The notes under the pieces are model-generated. The model was not told the origin of the DNA. It was given only the letters and a program-made list of their open reading frames with translations, and did not search any database. Both the position numbers and the translations under genes were made by a program. A stretch of 64,000 bases of DNA from Sphingomonas aerolata (lineage in GTDB: Bacteria; Pseudomonadota; Alphaproteobacteria; Sphingomonadales; Sphingomonadaceae): positions 310,001 through 374,000 of the forward strand of contig NZ_PZZN01000002.1 in assembly GCF_003046295.1 (NCBI RefSeq). Direction: 5' to 3'. Every line of letters begins with the position of its first letter. Positions within the stretch are counted from its first letter, which is position 1. This document shows positions 28,936-38,020 of this stretch, piece after piece.

Positions 28936-31719
28936 TCAGGCGGCGAGGTCGAGTTGCTTGCCGGCGGCCGCCGCGAGCAGGCGGCGTTCGAGCGTCTTCA
29001 GCCGGGCGGGGGCGGTGATGCGGTCGCCGGTGAGGTCGGTGATGTAGAAGGTGTCGACCGCGCGTTCGCCGTACGTCGCGACATGCGCGGAGTGGATCGT
29101 CACCTTCGACTGGAACAGCGCCTGGGCGAGCCGGTTGAGCAAGGCGGGGCCGTCGCGGGCATTGACCTCGACCACGGTGAAGCGGTTCGAGGCGCGGTTG
29201 TCGATCATCGCGTTGGGGACGATGTCGAACGCCTCGGCGCGCGCGCGCGGCAGGGGCTTTGCGACGAGGCGGTCGGCGAGCTTGCCGCGGTTGGCGAGCG
29301 CATCCTCGATCGCGGTCTTCAGGCGGGCGAGCTGTTCGCTGCCGTCGAACGGGCGGCCGAACGGATCCTGGACGAGGAAATTGTCGACCGCCATGCCGTC
29401 GCGCGTGGTGTGGATCCGCGCGTCGATGATGTTGCCGCCCGCGACATGGATCGCGCCGGCGATGCGATAGAAGAGCCCGGGATGATCCGCGGCGTAGATC
29501 GTCACGAGCGTGGCGCCGCGGCCGGGATAGACATGCGCGTCGATCGCGAGCTGCGCGTCGCCGGTGCCCGCGAGGAAGCGGGCATTGTGGACGAGCACGT
29601 CCTCGGGCTCGGCGATCCAATAGGCCTCGGGCATGCGGCGGACGAACGCGGCGAATTCGGCGTCGCTCCAGCCGAGATCGGCGTGGAGCGTCTCGTGCTT
29701 GGCGGCGATGCGCTCGGCGCGGCCCTTCTGCTTGTGGCCGAGGCGGAGCACCTCCTCGGCGGATTCGTAGAGGTCGCCGAGCAATTGCCGCTTCCAGCCG
29801 TTCCAGACGCCGGGGCCGACCGCGCGGATATCGACGATGGTGAGGACGAGCAGCAGACGGAGTCGCTCGGGGCTCTGCACCACGTCGCAGAAATCGAGGA
29901 TCGTCTTGAAGTCCGACAGGTCGCGCTTGAACGCGGTCGCGGACATGAGCAGGTGCCAGCGGACGAGCCAGGCGACGGTCTCGGTCTCCGCAGGGCTCAG
30001 GCCGAAGCGCGGGCAGAGGCGCTGCGCGACCTCCGCGCCGAGGATCGAGTGATCGCCGCCGCGGCCCTTGGCGATGTCGTGGAGCAGCACCGCGACATAG
30101 AGGACGCGGCGCGAGACGATCTGGCGGAAGATCGCGCTGGCGAGCGGATGGTCGTCCTTCAGCGCGCCATTCTCGATCCGTGCGAGCAGACCGAGCGCGC
30201 GGATCGTGTGTTCGTCGACGGTGTAGTGATGATACATGTCGAACTGCATCTGCGCGACGACGCGGCCGAAATCGGGCACGAACCGGCCGAACACGCCAGT
30301 CTCGTTCATCCAGCGCAGGACGAGTTCGGGATCGCGCGGCGAGCTTAGCACGTCGAGGAACAGCGCGTTGGCGGTGGGGTCGTCGCGGATGTCGTCGACC
30401 AGCTTCACGTCGCGGGCGGCCGCGCGCATCGCGAGCGGGTGGATCTCGAGCGTATTGCGGTCGGCGAGCTGGAAGATCTCGATCAGCCGGACCGGCTCCG
30501 CGCGGAAGAAGTCGTCGTCGGGCAAAGCGAGCCGGCCGCGGTCGAGGACGAAGCCGTTCAGTCGGCGCGGGCTGCGGCGGATCGTCGGCAGCCCGAAGCG
30601 GCGGCCGCGCGCGGCGAACTTCTCGTCGAGATGCGCGAGGAAGACGCCGGTGAGGTCGCCGACGGTCTTCGCCTGGAGAAAGTAGAAATGCATGAAGCGC
30701 TCGACCTTCGGCTTGCCCGGGCGGTCGGAGAAGCGCATCCGGTCGGCGATCTCGCGCTGGACGTCGAAGGTCAGCCGGTCCTCGGCGCGACCGGTGATGC
30801 TGTGGAGGTGGCAGCGCACCGCCTGGAAGAAATTGTCGGCGCGGTGGAAGAGGCGATATTCGGCCTTGGTGAACAGCCCGACATCGACGAGCTGCGCCGC
30901 GCGCTGGACGTCGTAGATGTACTTGCCGATCCAGAAGAGCGCGTGGAGATCGCGCAGGCCGCCCTTGCCCTCCTTGACGTTGGGTTCGACGACATAGCGC
31001 GTGTCGCCCATCTTGCGGTGGCGCAGGTCGCGCTCGACGAGCTTGTCGGCAATGAACGCGCGCGCGGTATCCGCCTGGACCTCGACCTTGAAGCGGCGCG
31101 ACGCCTCTTCGTAGAGATCCATGTCGCCGGTGACGTAGCGCGCCTCGAGCAGGGCGGTGCGGACGGTGATGTCGGCCTTGGCCTGGCGGATCATCTCGTC
31201 GAGCGAGCGGCTGGACTGGCCGAGCTTCAGGCCGAGATCCCAGAGCGTGTAGAGCATCGATTCGATGATGCGCTCGACCCGCGGGGTCTGCTTGCCCGGC
31301 GTGAGGAAGCCGATATCGACATCCGAATGCGGCGCCATCTCGCCGCGACCATAGCCGCCGACCGCGATCAGCGTGAGCCGGTCGTCGGGGGTGGGGGCGG
31401 GCGCGGGGTGCAACCGGGTGGTGGTGAAATCGAACAGCAGGCGGAGCAGCTGGTCGATCAGATAGGCCTGCGCGCTCGACACTTCGAGCCCGCGGCTGGG
31501 ATGTTCGGCGAGCCGCTTGGCGACCTCGACCCGGCCCGCGTCGAGCGCGGCCTTGAGCAGGATCGTTGCCTGGCGGCCGAGCGCGACCGGGTCGTTCTCG
31601 TCCAGCGCGGCGATGGTGTCGGCGACCGCGCGGCGATCGACGATCGCGCGGCGGTTGGGCAGGTGATCGAAGCGGCCGGTCATGCGGGACCAGATAGGGC
31701 GCGCGGCGCCATTCGTCAT
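28936..31719 (-). CDS. glnD: [Protein-PII] uridylyltransferase/uridylyl-removing enzyme
   Basis: Bifunctional nitrogen sensor of 927 residues that uridylylates PII when glutamine is low and reverses this when it is high. In order: the nucleotidyltransferase domain with AVGGYGRGEMAPHSDVDIGF, a GlnD-type helical domain with LRDLHALFWIGKYIY, the HD domain with LLHDIAKGRGGDHS, and two ACT domains (AADHPGLFYRIAGAI and NARDGPALLNRLAQAL) that bind glutamine. An internal ATG 36 bases downstream (MTGRFDH) is an alternative start. It is divergent from hom with about 60 bases between them. Confidence 0.96.
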   Translation of the reverse strand: MTNGAARPIWSRMTGRFDHLPNRRAIVDRRAVADTIAALDENDPVALGRQATILLKAALDAGRVEVAKRLAEHPSRGLEVSSAQAYLIDQLLRLLFDFTTTRLHPAPAPTPDDRLTLIAVGGYGRGEMAPHSDVDIGFLTPGKQTPRVERIIESMLYTLWDLGLKLGQSSRSLDEMIRQAKADITVRTALLEARYVTGDMDLYEEASRRFKVEVQADTARAFIADKLVERDLRHRKMGDTRYVVEPNVKEGKGGLRDLHALFWIGKYIYDVQRAAQLVDVGLFTKAEYRLFHRADNFFQAVRCHLHSITGRAEDRLTFDVQREIADRMRFSDRPGKPKVERFMHFYFLQAKTVGDLTGVFLAHLDEKFAARGRRFGLPTIRRSPRRLNGFVLDRGRLALPDDDFFRAEPVRLIEIFQLADRNTLEIHPLAMRAAARDVKLVDDIRDDPTANALFLDVLSSPRDPELVLRWMNETGVFGRFVPDFGRVVAQMQFDMYHHYTVDEHTIRALGLLARIENGALKDDHPLASAIFRQIVSRRVLYVAVLLHDIAKGRGGDHSILGAEVAQRLCPRFGLSPAETETVAWLVRWHLLMSATAFKRDLSDFKTILDFCDVVQSPERLRLLLVLTIVDIRAVGPGVWNGWKRQLLGDLYESAEEVLRLGHKQKGRAERIAAKHETLHADLGWSDAEFAAFVRRMPEAYWIAEPEDVLVHNARFLAGTGDAQLAIDAHVYPGRGATLVTIYAADHPGLFYRIAGAIHVAGGNIIDARIHTTRDGMAVDNFLVQDPFGRPFDGSEQLARLKTAIEDALANRGKLADRLVAKPLPRARAEAFDIVPNAMIDNRASNRFTVVEVNARDGPALLNRLAQALFQSKVTIHSAHVATYGERAVDTFYITDLTGDRITAPARLKTLERRLLAAAAGKQLDLAA

Positions 31720-31781
31720 CTTGATTGCGGGAATCCTTCCCGAACCCTAGGTCTTCGCGCGGGTTTGGCGAAAGGAAGACG

Positions 31782-33071
31782 ATGAGCGAAGCGTTGCGCG
31801 TGGGACTGGCGGGCCTGGGAACCGTGGGGGGCGGCGTCATCCGGCTGCTCGACGCGAACCGCGAGCTGATCGCCAGACGGGCCGGCCGCGCGATCGAGGT
31901 CGTCGCGGTGTCGGCGCGCGACCGCTACAAGGATCGCGGCGTCGATCTGACGCGGTTCGCCTGGGTCGACGATACCACCGCGCTGGCGCAGCAGGCGGAC
32001 GTCGATGTCGTCGTCGAGCTGATCGGCGGATCGGACGGCCCCGCGCTGACGCTCGCGCGCTCGACGCTGAATGCGGGCAAATCGTTCGTCACCGCGAACA
32101 AGGCGATGCTCGCGCATCACGGCTATGAGCTGGCGACCGCGGCGGAGGCGGCGCGCGTCGCGCTGAAGTTCGAGGCGGCGGTCGCGGGCGGGATCCCGGT
32201 GATCAAGGGGCTGCGCGAGGGTGCCGCCGCCAATGCGATCGGGCGGGTCTACGGCATCCTCAACGGGACGTGCAATTTCATCCTGAGCAAGATGGAGGCA
32301 GAGGGGCGCGATTTCGCCGAGATCCTCGCCGAGGCGCAGGCGCTGGGCTTTGCCGAGGCGGATCCGAGCTTCGACATCGACGGGGTGGATGCGGCGCACA
32401 AGCTGTCGATCCTAGCCTCGATCGCGTTCGGGACGCGGCCGGCGTTCGACACGGTGGCGGCGAGCGGGATCCGGCACCTGCTGGGCGCGGACATCGCCGA
32501 GGCGGCGGCGCTGGGCTACCGCGTGCGGCTGCTCGGGCTGGCGGAGGACGGGCCCGACGGGCTGTTCCAGCGCGTGCATGCGCATCTGGTGCCGGTCGAC
32601 CATCCGCTCGCGCATGTCACAGGGTCGCTGAACGCCGTGGTCGCGGAGGGCAATTTCGTCGGGCGGCTGCTGTTCCAGGGCGCCGGCGCGGGCGACGGGC
32701 CGACCGCGAGCGCGGTGGTCGCGGACCTGATCGACATCGCGCGCGGCGAGTACGGGCCGCCCTATGCAATGCCGGCGGCGTCGCTGGTCGCGGCGGCGAC
32801 CGCGGACAGCGGCGAGCGGCGCGGGCGCGCCTATCTGCGCTTCACGGTCGCGGACCGGGTCGGCGTGCTGGCCGAGATCGCCGCGGCGATGCGCGACGCG
32901 GGCGTATCGATCGAGAGCCTGATCCAGCGCGGCGCGATGGCGGACGGCAGCGTGCTCGTCGCGATCGTCACGCATGAGGGGCCGGAACGGTCTGTGGCGC
33001 AGGCGCTGGAGAAATTGCGGGGGTCGCAGAGTCTGGTGGGGCAGCCGTTGTGGATGCATATTCTGGGGTGA
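31782..33071 (+). CDS. hom: Homoserine dehydrogenase
   Basis: Reduces aspartate semialdehyde to homoserine on the route to threonine and methionine; 429 residues. The NAD(P) site is GLAGLGTVGGGV near residue 8. FVTANKAMLAHHG, the catalytic-domain segment GRVYGILNGTCNFILSKM and SFDIDGVDAAHKLSIL follow in order. The last 80 residues form an ACT domain (FTVADRVGVLAEIAAAM), which suggests feedback inhibition by threonine. An AAAGGAAG site precedes the ATG. Confidence 0.96.
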   Translation: MSEALRVGLAGLGTVGGGVIRLLDANRELIARRAGRAIEVVAVSARDRYKDRGVDLTRFAWVDDTTALAQQADVDVVVELIGGSDGPALTLARSTLNAGKSFVTANKAMLAHHGYELATAAEAARVALKFEAAVAGGIPVIKGLREGAAANAIGRVYGILNGTCNFILSKMEAEGRDFAEILAEAQALGFAEADPSFDIDGVDAAHKLSILASIAFGTRPAFDTVAASGIRHLLGADIAEAAALGYRVRLLGLAEDGPDGLFQRVHAHLVPVDHPLAHVTGSLNAVVAEGNFVGRLLFQGAGAGDGPTASAVVADLIDIARGEYGPPYAMPAASLVAAATADSGERRGRAYLRFTVADRVGVLAEIAAAMRDAGVSIESLIQRGAMADGSVLVAIVTHEGPERSVAQALEKLRGSQSLVGQPLWMHILG

Positions 33072-33083
33072 GTGCCCAGCCCG

Positions 33084-33288
33084 CGTCATCCCGGGCTTGA
33101 CCCGGGACCCAGGGTGGCGGGGCGCTGCGCTGCTTGGCTCTGGATCCTGACTTTCGTCAGGATGACGGGGTGTGTGGAGGTGGTGGCGGCCCCTCCCTTT
33201 CGTCATCCTGGGCTTGGCCCAGGATCCAGAGTTGCGGGGCGCTGCGCTGTTTGGCTCTGGGTCCTGACGTTCGTCAGGATGACGGGGT
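33084..33288. repeat. Two tandem copies of a C+B repeat pair
   Basis: Two similar units about 117 bases apart each have a family-C arm (CGTCATCCCGGGCTTGACCC or CGTCATCCTGGGCTTGGCCC), the spacer GGGGCGCTGCGCTG, and a family-B arm ending CAGGATGACGGGG. The C and B arms are inverted. The second copy differs by a few bases, and its hairpin loop is GTTC rather than TTTC. They lie between convergent hom and the secreted-protein gene. Confidence 0.88.
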
Positions 33289-33290
33289 GG

Positions 33291-33746
33291 TTACGGTCTG
33301 GCGGGGGCCGGGGGGGCGGGGTCTGACAGGTCGATGGCGATGCGGCCGGTCTTGTCGGGTTTCTTGGCGAAGGCGCTTTTGGCGAGCGCGACGGCGCCGG
33401 CGATGAGGGGGACGATCGGCGGGCCGAAGCCGGACTGGCAGCCGCTCTGGGTCGCGGCGCAGGGCGTTCCCTCGAGCGACAGCGCGCGGATCGCGGTCAT
33501 GTTCGGGTTGGCGGCGACGGGGCGGTCGGGCGGGCCCCAGTCGGGGAGCGGGAGGCGCGGGCCCGATTGGGTGCCGGGCGCGCAGACGGTAATCGTCTTG
33601 TCGCCCTCCTTCACCACCGGGCAGTCGGGGGGATTGAGGATCGACCAGCTCTTTTCGGTCGGGGCGGACGAGGTCGATGTGGCGGCAGGCTGGGCCGCAG
33701 GTATGGCGCCGGCCTGTGTGAGCGCGAGCAGCGTGACGAGAATCAT
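33291..33746 (-). CDS. Secreted protein with TITVC motif, function unknown
   Basis: A 151-residue predicted exported protein. The signal-like start MILVTLLALTQAGAIPAAQ is followed by a polar mature part with DCPVVKEGDKTITVCAPG, a Pro-rich middle, two cysteine pairs (PCAATQSGCQ) and a hydrophobic stretch GPPIVPLIAGAVALAKSAFA. The C-terminus is PAPPAPARP. I do not recognise a family. The gene that follows on the same strand encodes a protein with a related TDITVCG segment. Confidence 0.6.
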   Translation of the reverse strand: MILVTLLALTQAGAIPAAQPAATSTSSAPTEKSWSILNPPDCPVVKEGDKTITVCAPGTQSGPRLPLPDWGPPDRPVAANPNMTAIRALSLEGTPCAATQSGCQSGFGPPIVPLIAGAVALAKSAFAKKPDKTGRIAIDLSDPAPPAPARP

Positions 33747-33866
33747 CGAGGGCGCCTCAACGGTTTGCGGTGATCATGGGTATCGCCCGAGCATGGACCC
33801 GATCGGGGCGTCTTGCCACTGTCCAGATGGCGGGGGCCTGATGACGGGGGCGTGATGGCGCGGGGG

Positions 33867-34205
33867 TCAGGGTGCGGGTTTGCGGAGGCCGCCGGCGGTG
33901 ACGCCCGCCGCGCCGACGCCGACCGACACGCCGGCCATGCCGCCGCCGACCTGGAACGGGCCCATGTCCTGGACCGGGGTGCGCGCGTTGAGCAGCCGGA
34001 CACGTTCCGCGGCGAGGCTTTCGTGGCGCGGATCGCCGGGATCGTGCTCGACGAACGGCACGCGGAACCGATCCGCCTGGCGAAGGCCGCAGACGGTGAT
34101 GTCGGTCGAAGCGGGATCGACGACGCAGCGGGGTTCGGCGGCGAGTCGCTCGCTGGCCTTGGCGAGCAGCGGGTCCTGAGCAAGAGCCAGAAGCAAGGCG
34201 AACAT
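33867..34205 (-). CDS. Small secreted protein with TDITVCG motif
   Basis: A 112-residue predicted exported protein starting MFALLLALAQDPLLAKA. It has RCVVDPASTDITVCGLRQAD and a Gly/Val-rich C-terminal segment, GGGMAGVSVGVGAAGVTAGG, that resembles a membrane-inserting or glycine-zipper helix. The RCVVDP...TDITVCGLR pattern with two cysteines is seen in small sphingomonad proteins of unknown role. It lies between the other ITVC protein and the CoA-binding protein on the same strand. Confidence 0.6.
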   Translation of the reverse strand: MFALLLALAQDPLLAKASERLAAEPRCVVDPASTDITVCGLRQADRFRVPFVEHDPGDPRHESLAAERVRLLNARTPVQDMGPFQVGGGMAGVSVGVGAAGVTAGGLRKPAP

Positions 34206-34281
34206 GACCTGTCCCCGATACGCGATGGGCCGATACGAAGCTCGTCGCGAGGGTGACGCACGCGCAGGCGAGCCGCAAGCG

Positions 34282-34725
34282 TCAGTCGGTCGGATCCCGA
34301 TCTATTCTGGCGACGCCGAGCCGGGGGATCTCGATCGCGGGGCAGCGGTCCATGACGACCTGAAGCCCGGCGGCTTCGGCGCGGGCGGCGGCTTCTTCGT
34401 TGATCACGCCGAGTTGCAACCAGACCGCTTTCGCGCCGATCGCGATCGCCTGGTCGACGGCCTCGCCCGCGGCGGCGGAGTTGCGGAAGATGTCGACGAT
34501 GTCGATTTCGTCGCCGAGCTGGGCGAGTTCGCGGAAGACGAATTCGCCGTGGATGTGCTCGCCGGTGATCTGCGGATTGACCGGGATGACGCGGTAGCCG
34601 TGCGCCTGCATCCGCGCCATCACGCCATAGGAGGGGCGGTCGGGGCGGTCGGAGGCGCCGACCAGCGCGATCGTGCGCGCGTTTTCGAGAAGCGTCCTGA
34701 TATCGGAATCGGCGGTAAGAGGCAT
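34282..34725 (-). CDS. CoA-binding domain protein
   Basis: A 147-residue Rossmann-type protein of the CoA_binding_2 family. The nucleotide-binding start IALVGASDRPDRPSYGVM and the core GYRVIPVNPQ...VFRELAQLGDEIDIVDIFRN and GAKAVWLQLGVINEEAAA are typical. Such proteins bind CoA, but their physiological role is unclear. MPLTADSD is preferred as the start over an in-frame codon 42 bases upstream. It is followed by the two small secreted proteins on the same strand. Confidence 0.88.
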   Translation of the reverse strand: MPLTADSDIRTLLENARTIALVGASDRPDRPSYGVMARMQAHGYRVIPVNPQITGEHIHGEFVFRELAQLGDEIDIVDIFRNSAAAGEAVDQAIAIGAKAVWLQLGVINEEAAARAEAAGLQVVMDRCPAIEIPRLGVARIDRDPTD

Positions 34726-34865
34726 CGCGGCGTCCTCTTCGGGGAGCACCCGTCCGGGTCTGTACATAGACCGGTCGGGTGGCTGGAATCCTGGTCCGCT
34801 CGTGCCGTAGCTCTACGCGCCAGGCACGACCGGTAACAACACAACGGCGCGGGCCCCAAAACGTT

Positions 34866-35816
34866 TCACATTTTTCCAATCCATGCGACGACCTGAGCGG
34901 CGAGGGCGGCGAAGATCACGTCGTCGGGCTCGGCCGCGGGGGGCGTTCCCGCGTCGGAGGCGGTGCGGATCGACAGCGTCAGCGGGACGCGGCCGAGGAA
35001 CGCGATGCCGAGCTCACGCGCCGCCGCCTCGGCGCCGCCGTTGCCGAACGGATCCGAGCTTTCGCCGCAATGCGGGCAGACATAGCCGGCCATGTTCTCG
35101 ACCAGACCGATGATCGGGATCCCGGCTTTCTCGAACAGGTCGATCGCGCGGCGGGCGTCGATCAGCGCGAGGTCCTGCGGGGTCGAGACGATGATCGCGC
35201 CCGCGGGACGGTATTTCTGGACCATCGTCAGCTGGACGTCGCCGGTGCCGGGGGGCAGGTCGAGCACGAGCGTGTCGGTCGCGCCCCAGTCCGCCTCGAC
35301 CAGCTGGCCGAGCGCACCCGCCGCCATCGGTCCGCGCCAGGCGAGCGCGCGGCCGGGATCGACGAGCTGGCCCATCGACAGGAGGGGGACGCCGTAGGGG
35401 GTGGGGACCGGGTCGAGCACCTTGTCCTTGGCGGTCGGGCGGGTGCCCTCGACCCCCATCAGCCGCGGCTGCGACGGGCCGTAGATGTCCGCGTCGACGA
35501 GCCCGACGCGGCGCCCGGCCCTGGACAGCGCGATGGCGAGATTGGCGGACAGCGTCGACTTGCCGACCCCGCCCTTGCCGCTGGCGACCGCGATCAGCCG
35601 GCGGGTGGTGCGTTCGGCGGTCATGACCACGCGCACCTCGCCGACGCCCGGCGCGGTCGCGGCCATCTTCACCGTCGCCTCGAGCGCGTCGCGCGCCTTC
35701 GGGTCGAGGCCGGTCGCATCGACGACCACGCCGAGCCGCGTTCCTTCGAGTCGCACCGTGGCGCGCGTGCCCGCCACTGCGGCAATCGCCGCCTTTACCG
35801 CTTCAATGTCGATCAT
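34866..35816 (-). CDS. Mrp/ApbC-type iron-sulfur carrier ATPase
   Basis: Cytoplasmic P-loop ATPase of 316 residues that carries and delivers iron-sulfur clusters. An N-terminal DUF59-like region (MIDIEAVKAAIAAVAGT...) precedes the deviant Walker A VASGKGGVGKST near residue 78-89 and DLPPGTGDVQLT. The cluster-binding motif CPHCGE is present. It is divergent from hflK, with 69 bases between the two starts. Confidence 0.93.
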   Translation of the reverse strand: MIDIEAVKAAIAAVAGTRATVRLEGTRLGVVVDATGLDPKARDALEATVKMAATAPGVGEVRVVMTAERTTRRLIAVASGKGGVGKSTLSANLAIALSRAGRRVGLVDADIYGPSQPRLMGVEGTRPTAKDKVLDPVPTPYGVPLLSMGQLVDPGRALAWRGPMAAGALGQLVEADWGATDTLVLDLPPGTGDVQLTMVQKYRPAGAIIVSTPQDLALIDARRAIDLFEKAGIPIIGLVENMAGYVCPHCGESSDPFGNGGAEAAARELGIAFLGRVPLTLSIRTASDAGTPPAAEPDDVIFAALAAQVVAWIGKM

Positions 35817-35885
35817 CGCCGCCAGATAGGCCCGTGGCGGGCGCTTGGCACTGTTTTTCCGCGATGGCACACCTATAAAGGTTGG

Positions 35886-37052
35886 ATGACGATCTTTACG
35901 CGCTGGCTCCGGCGTCCCCCCATTCTCGCCGTCGAAACGCCAAAGGGCCCCTGGGGCGGCTCGGGTGACGACAATGCCGGCGAGGGCGGCGGCCCCCGCA
36001 ACCCCTGGGCGCTGCCCCCCGGCGGTCGCAAGCCGACCGGCAAGCCGAGCGCGCTCGACGAATTCCTGAAAAAGGCGCGGGTCTCGGGCGGCGGTGGCGG
36101 CGGCGGCAGCAGCGGCGGCGGTTTCGGCGGCCTGCCGACGGGTGCCAATGCGCGCGCGCTGTGGGCGATCGCGGTCGCGGTGATCGTGGTGCTGTGGCTG
36201 CTGTTCACCTCGTTCCACCAGATCGGGCCGCAGCAGCGCGGCGTGGTCACCTATTTCGGCAAATATGCCGGCACGCTCGACCCGGGTATCCGCCTGACCC
36301 CGCCCGCGCCGATCGCGAGCGTCGAGGTGGTCGACGTGCAGAATATCCGCACCGACAATTTCCCCGTCGGCGACGGCGAGAACCTGACGCTGACCGGCGA
36401 CCAGAACATCATCGATCTCGCCTATTCGGTGCGCTGGGACATCGCCGATCCGCGCGATTACGTGTTCCAGCTCGCCGAGCCGAACACCACGGTACGCGCC
36501 GCCGCCGAGAGCGCGATGCGCGCGGTGGTCGCGACGACGACGCTGGAGCAGGCGATCGGCACGGGCCGCACGGTGATCGAGCAGCGCGTCGCCGAGCTGA
36601 CCCAGCAGATCCTCAACGACTATAAGTCGGGCGTCCGCATCCAGGGCGTCGCGATCAAGCAGGCCGCCGCGCCCGCGCAGATCGTCGAGGACTTCAACGC
36701 GGTGACCGCGGCGCAGCAGGAAGCGATCGCCAACCTCAACCAGTCGCGCTCGTACGCGCAGCAGGTCGTGGCGCGCGCGCAGGGCGAGGCCGCATCGTTC
36801 GACAAGGTCTATGAGCAATATCGCCTCGCCCCCGAGGTGACGCGTCGACGGATGTATTACGAGACCATGGAAGCGGTATTGGCCAAGAGCGACAAGACGA
36901 TCGTCGAGACCCCGGGCGGCGTCGTCCCCTATCTGCCGTTGCGCAACGGCAAGCGGCTCGCCGATCCGGAGGTCGCGCCGCGCGCCGCCCAGCCGGCGAC
37001 GCCCGCGCCGGCTGCGGCGGCCGCCGCCGCCCAGCCGGGAGCCGCCCAGTGA
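35886..37052 (+). CDS. hflK: FtsH protease regulator HflK
   Basis: Inner-membrane SPFH-domain protein of 388 residues that, with HflC, surrounds and modulates the FtsH protease. The N-terminal region is Pro/Gly-rich (ARVSGGGGGGGSSGGGFGG), followed by a membrane helix (ALWAIAVAVIVVLWLLFTSF) and the SPFH domain starting QRGVVTYFGKYAGTLDPGI. A coiled C-terminal region precedes an Ala/Pro-rich tail. It overlaps hflC by four bases, so the two are translated together. Confidence 0.94.
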   Translation: MTIFTRWLRRPPILAVETPKGPWGGSGDDNAGEGGGPRNPWALPPGGRKPTGKPSALDEFLKKARVSGGGGGGGSSGGGFGGLPTGANARALWAIAVAVIVVLWLLFTSFHQIGPQQRGVVTYFGKYAGTLDPGIRLTPPAPIASVEVVDVQNIRTDNFPVGDGENLTLTGDQNIIDLAYSVRWDIADPRDYVFQLAEPNTTVRAAAESAMRAVVATTTLEQAIGTGRTVIEQRVAELTQQILNDYKSGVRIQGVAIKQAAAPAQIVEDFNAVTAAQQEAIANLNQSRSYAQQVVARAQGEAASFDKVYEQYRLAPEVTRRRMYYETMEAVLAKSDKTIVETPGGVVPYLPLRNGKRLADPEVAPRAAQPATPAPAAAAAAAQPGAAQ

Positions 37053-37915
37053 ACGGCCTGACCTGGCGTAACCCGCTGATCGCGGGCGCGATCGCGCTGG
37101 TGCTCGTGATCCTTGCCGCGGCGAGCTTTGCGATCGTGCCGGAAACGCAGCAGGCGGTGATCCTGCGGTTCGGCCAGCCGATCCGGACGGTCAACGCCTA
37201 TGCGCCCGGCCAGCCCTTCGGCCAGACCGGCGCAGGGCTGATCGCGCGCGTGCCGTTCATCGACCGCATCGTGTGGATCGACAAGCGCGTGCAGGACATC
37301 GAGCTCGACAACACTTTGGTGCTGTCGACCGACCAGCTGCGGCTCGAGGTCGATGCCTATGCGCGCTACCGCGTCGTCGACCCGCGCAAGATGCGCAACG
37401 CGGTCGGCAGCGAGGAACGCATCCCCGACCAGCTGCGCCCGATCCTGGGGTCGGCGCTGCGCAACGAGCTGGGCAAGCGGCGCTTCGTCGAACTGCTCAG
37501 CCCCGAGCGGTCCGAGCTGATGGACAATATCCAGACCGGGCTGCAGCGCGTCGCGAGCCAGTACGGCGTCGAGATCGTCGACGTGCGGATCAAGCAGGCG
37601 AACCTGCCCGTCGGCCTGCCGCTTGAGAGTGCGCTCAAGCGCATGTCGAGCGCACGCCAGCAGGAGGCGATCACGATCCGCGCCGAGGGCCAGAAGCAGG
37701 CGCAGATCGTCCGCGCGCAGGCGGATGCCGATTCGGCGAAGATCTATGCCGAGAGCTTTGGCAAGGATGCCGACTTCTACGACTTCTACCGGGCCATGCA
37801 GTCCTATCGGCATACGTTCGGGGCAGATGGCGGTCCGGCACCCGAAGGATCGACGTCGATAATTCTTTCGCCGAACAACAGCTATCTGCGGGAATTCGAG
37901 GGCCGCGGGCGTTAA
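37049..37915 (+). CDS. hflC: FtsH protease regulator HflC
   Basis: Partner of HflK, 288 residues. An N-terminal membrane helix (LIAGAIALVLVILAAASFAI) precedes the SPFH domain with ETQQAVILRFGQPIRTVN, and a coiled-coil segment RMSSARQQEAITIRAEGQKQ is followed by the conserved DADFYDFYRAMQSYR. The start is a GTG whose bases overlap the hflK TGA stop. HflKC limits FtsH degradation of membrane proteins such as SecY. Confidence 0.95.
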   Translation: MNGLTWRNPLIAGAIALVLVILAAASFAIVPETQQAVILRFGQPIRTVNAYAPGQPFGQTGAGLIARVPFIDRIVWIDKRVQDIELDNTLVLSTDQLRLEVDAYARYRVVDPRKMRNAVGSEERIPDQLRPILGSALRNELGKRRFVELLSPERSELMDNIQTGLQRVASQYGVEIVDVRIKQANLPVGLPLESALKRMSSARQQEAITIRAEGQKQAQIVRAQADADSAKIYAESFGKDADFYDFYRAMQSYRHTFGADGGPAPEGSTSIILSPNNSYLREFEGRGR

Positions 37916-38020
37916 AGCCCGTGAGCTTGCTCTGAACACCCGTTCATATTCAAGCGTCGTTCAGCCGTAATCGGCGATGAAACCCCGGTTTCGGACGATG
38001 AAACGAGAGGACAATATCCA

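Noticed and set aside
28712..31840. Long open frame in another frame of the glnD region
   Set aside because: It overlaps glnD on the same strand in a different frame and encodes only arginine/proline-rich sequence.
37934..37959. EcfG- or RpoE-like promoter before the DegP-type gene
   Set aside because: TGAAC-N17-CGTC misses the GGAAC and CGTT consensus in both elements; too weak to annotate.
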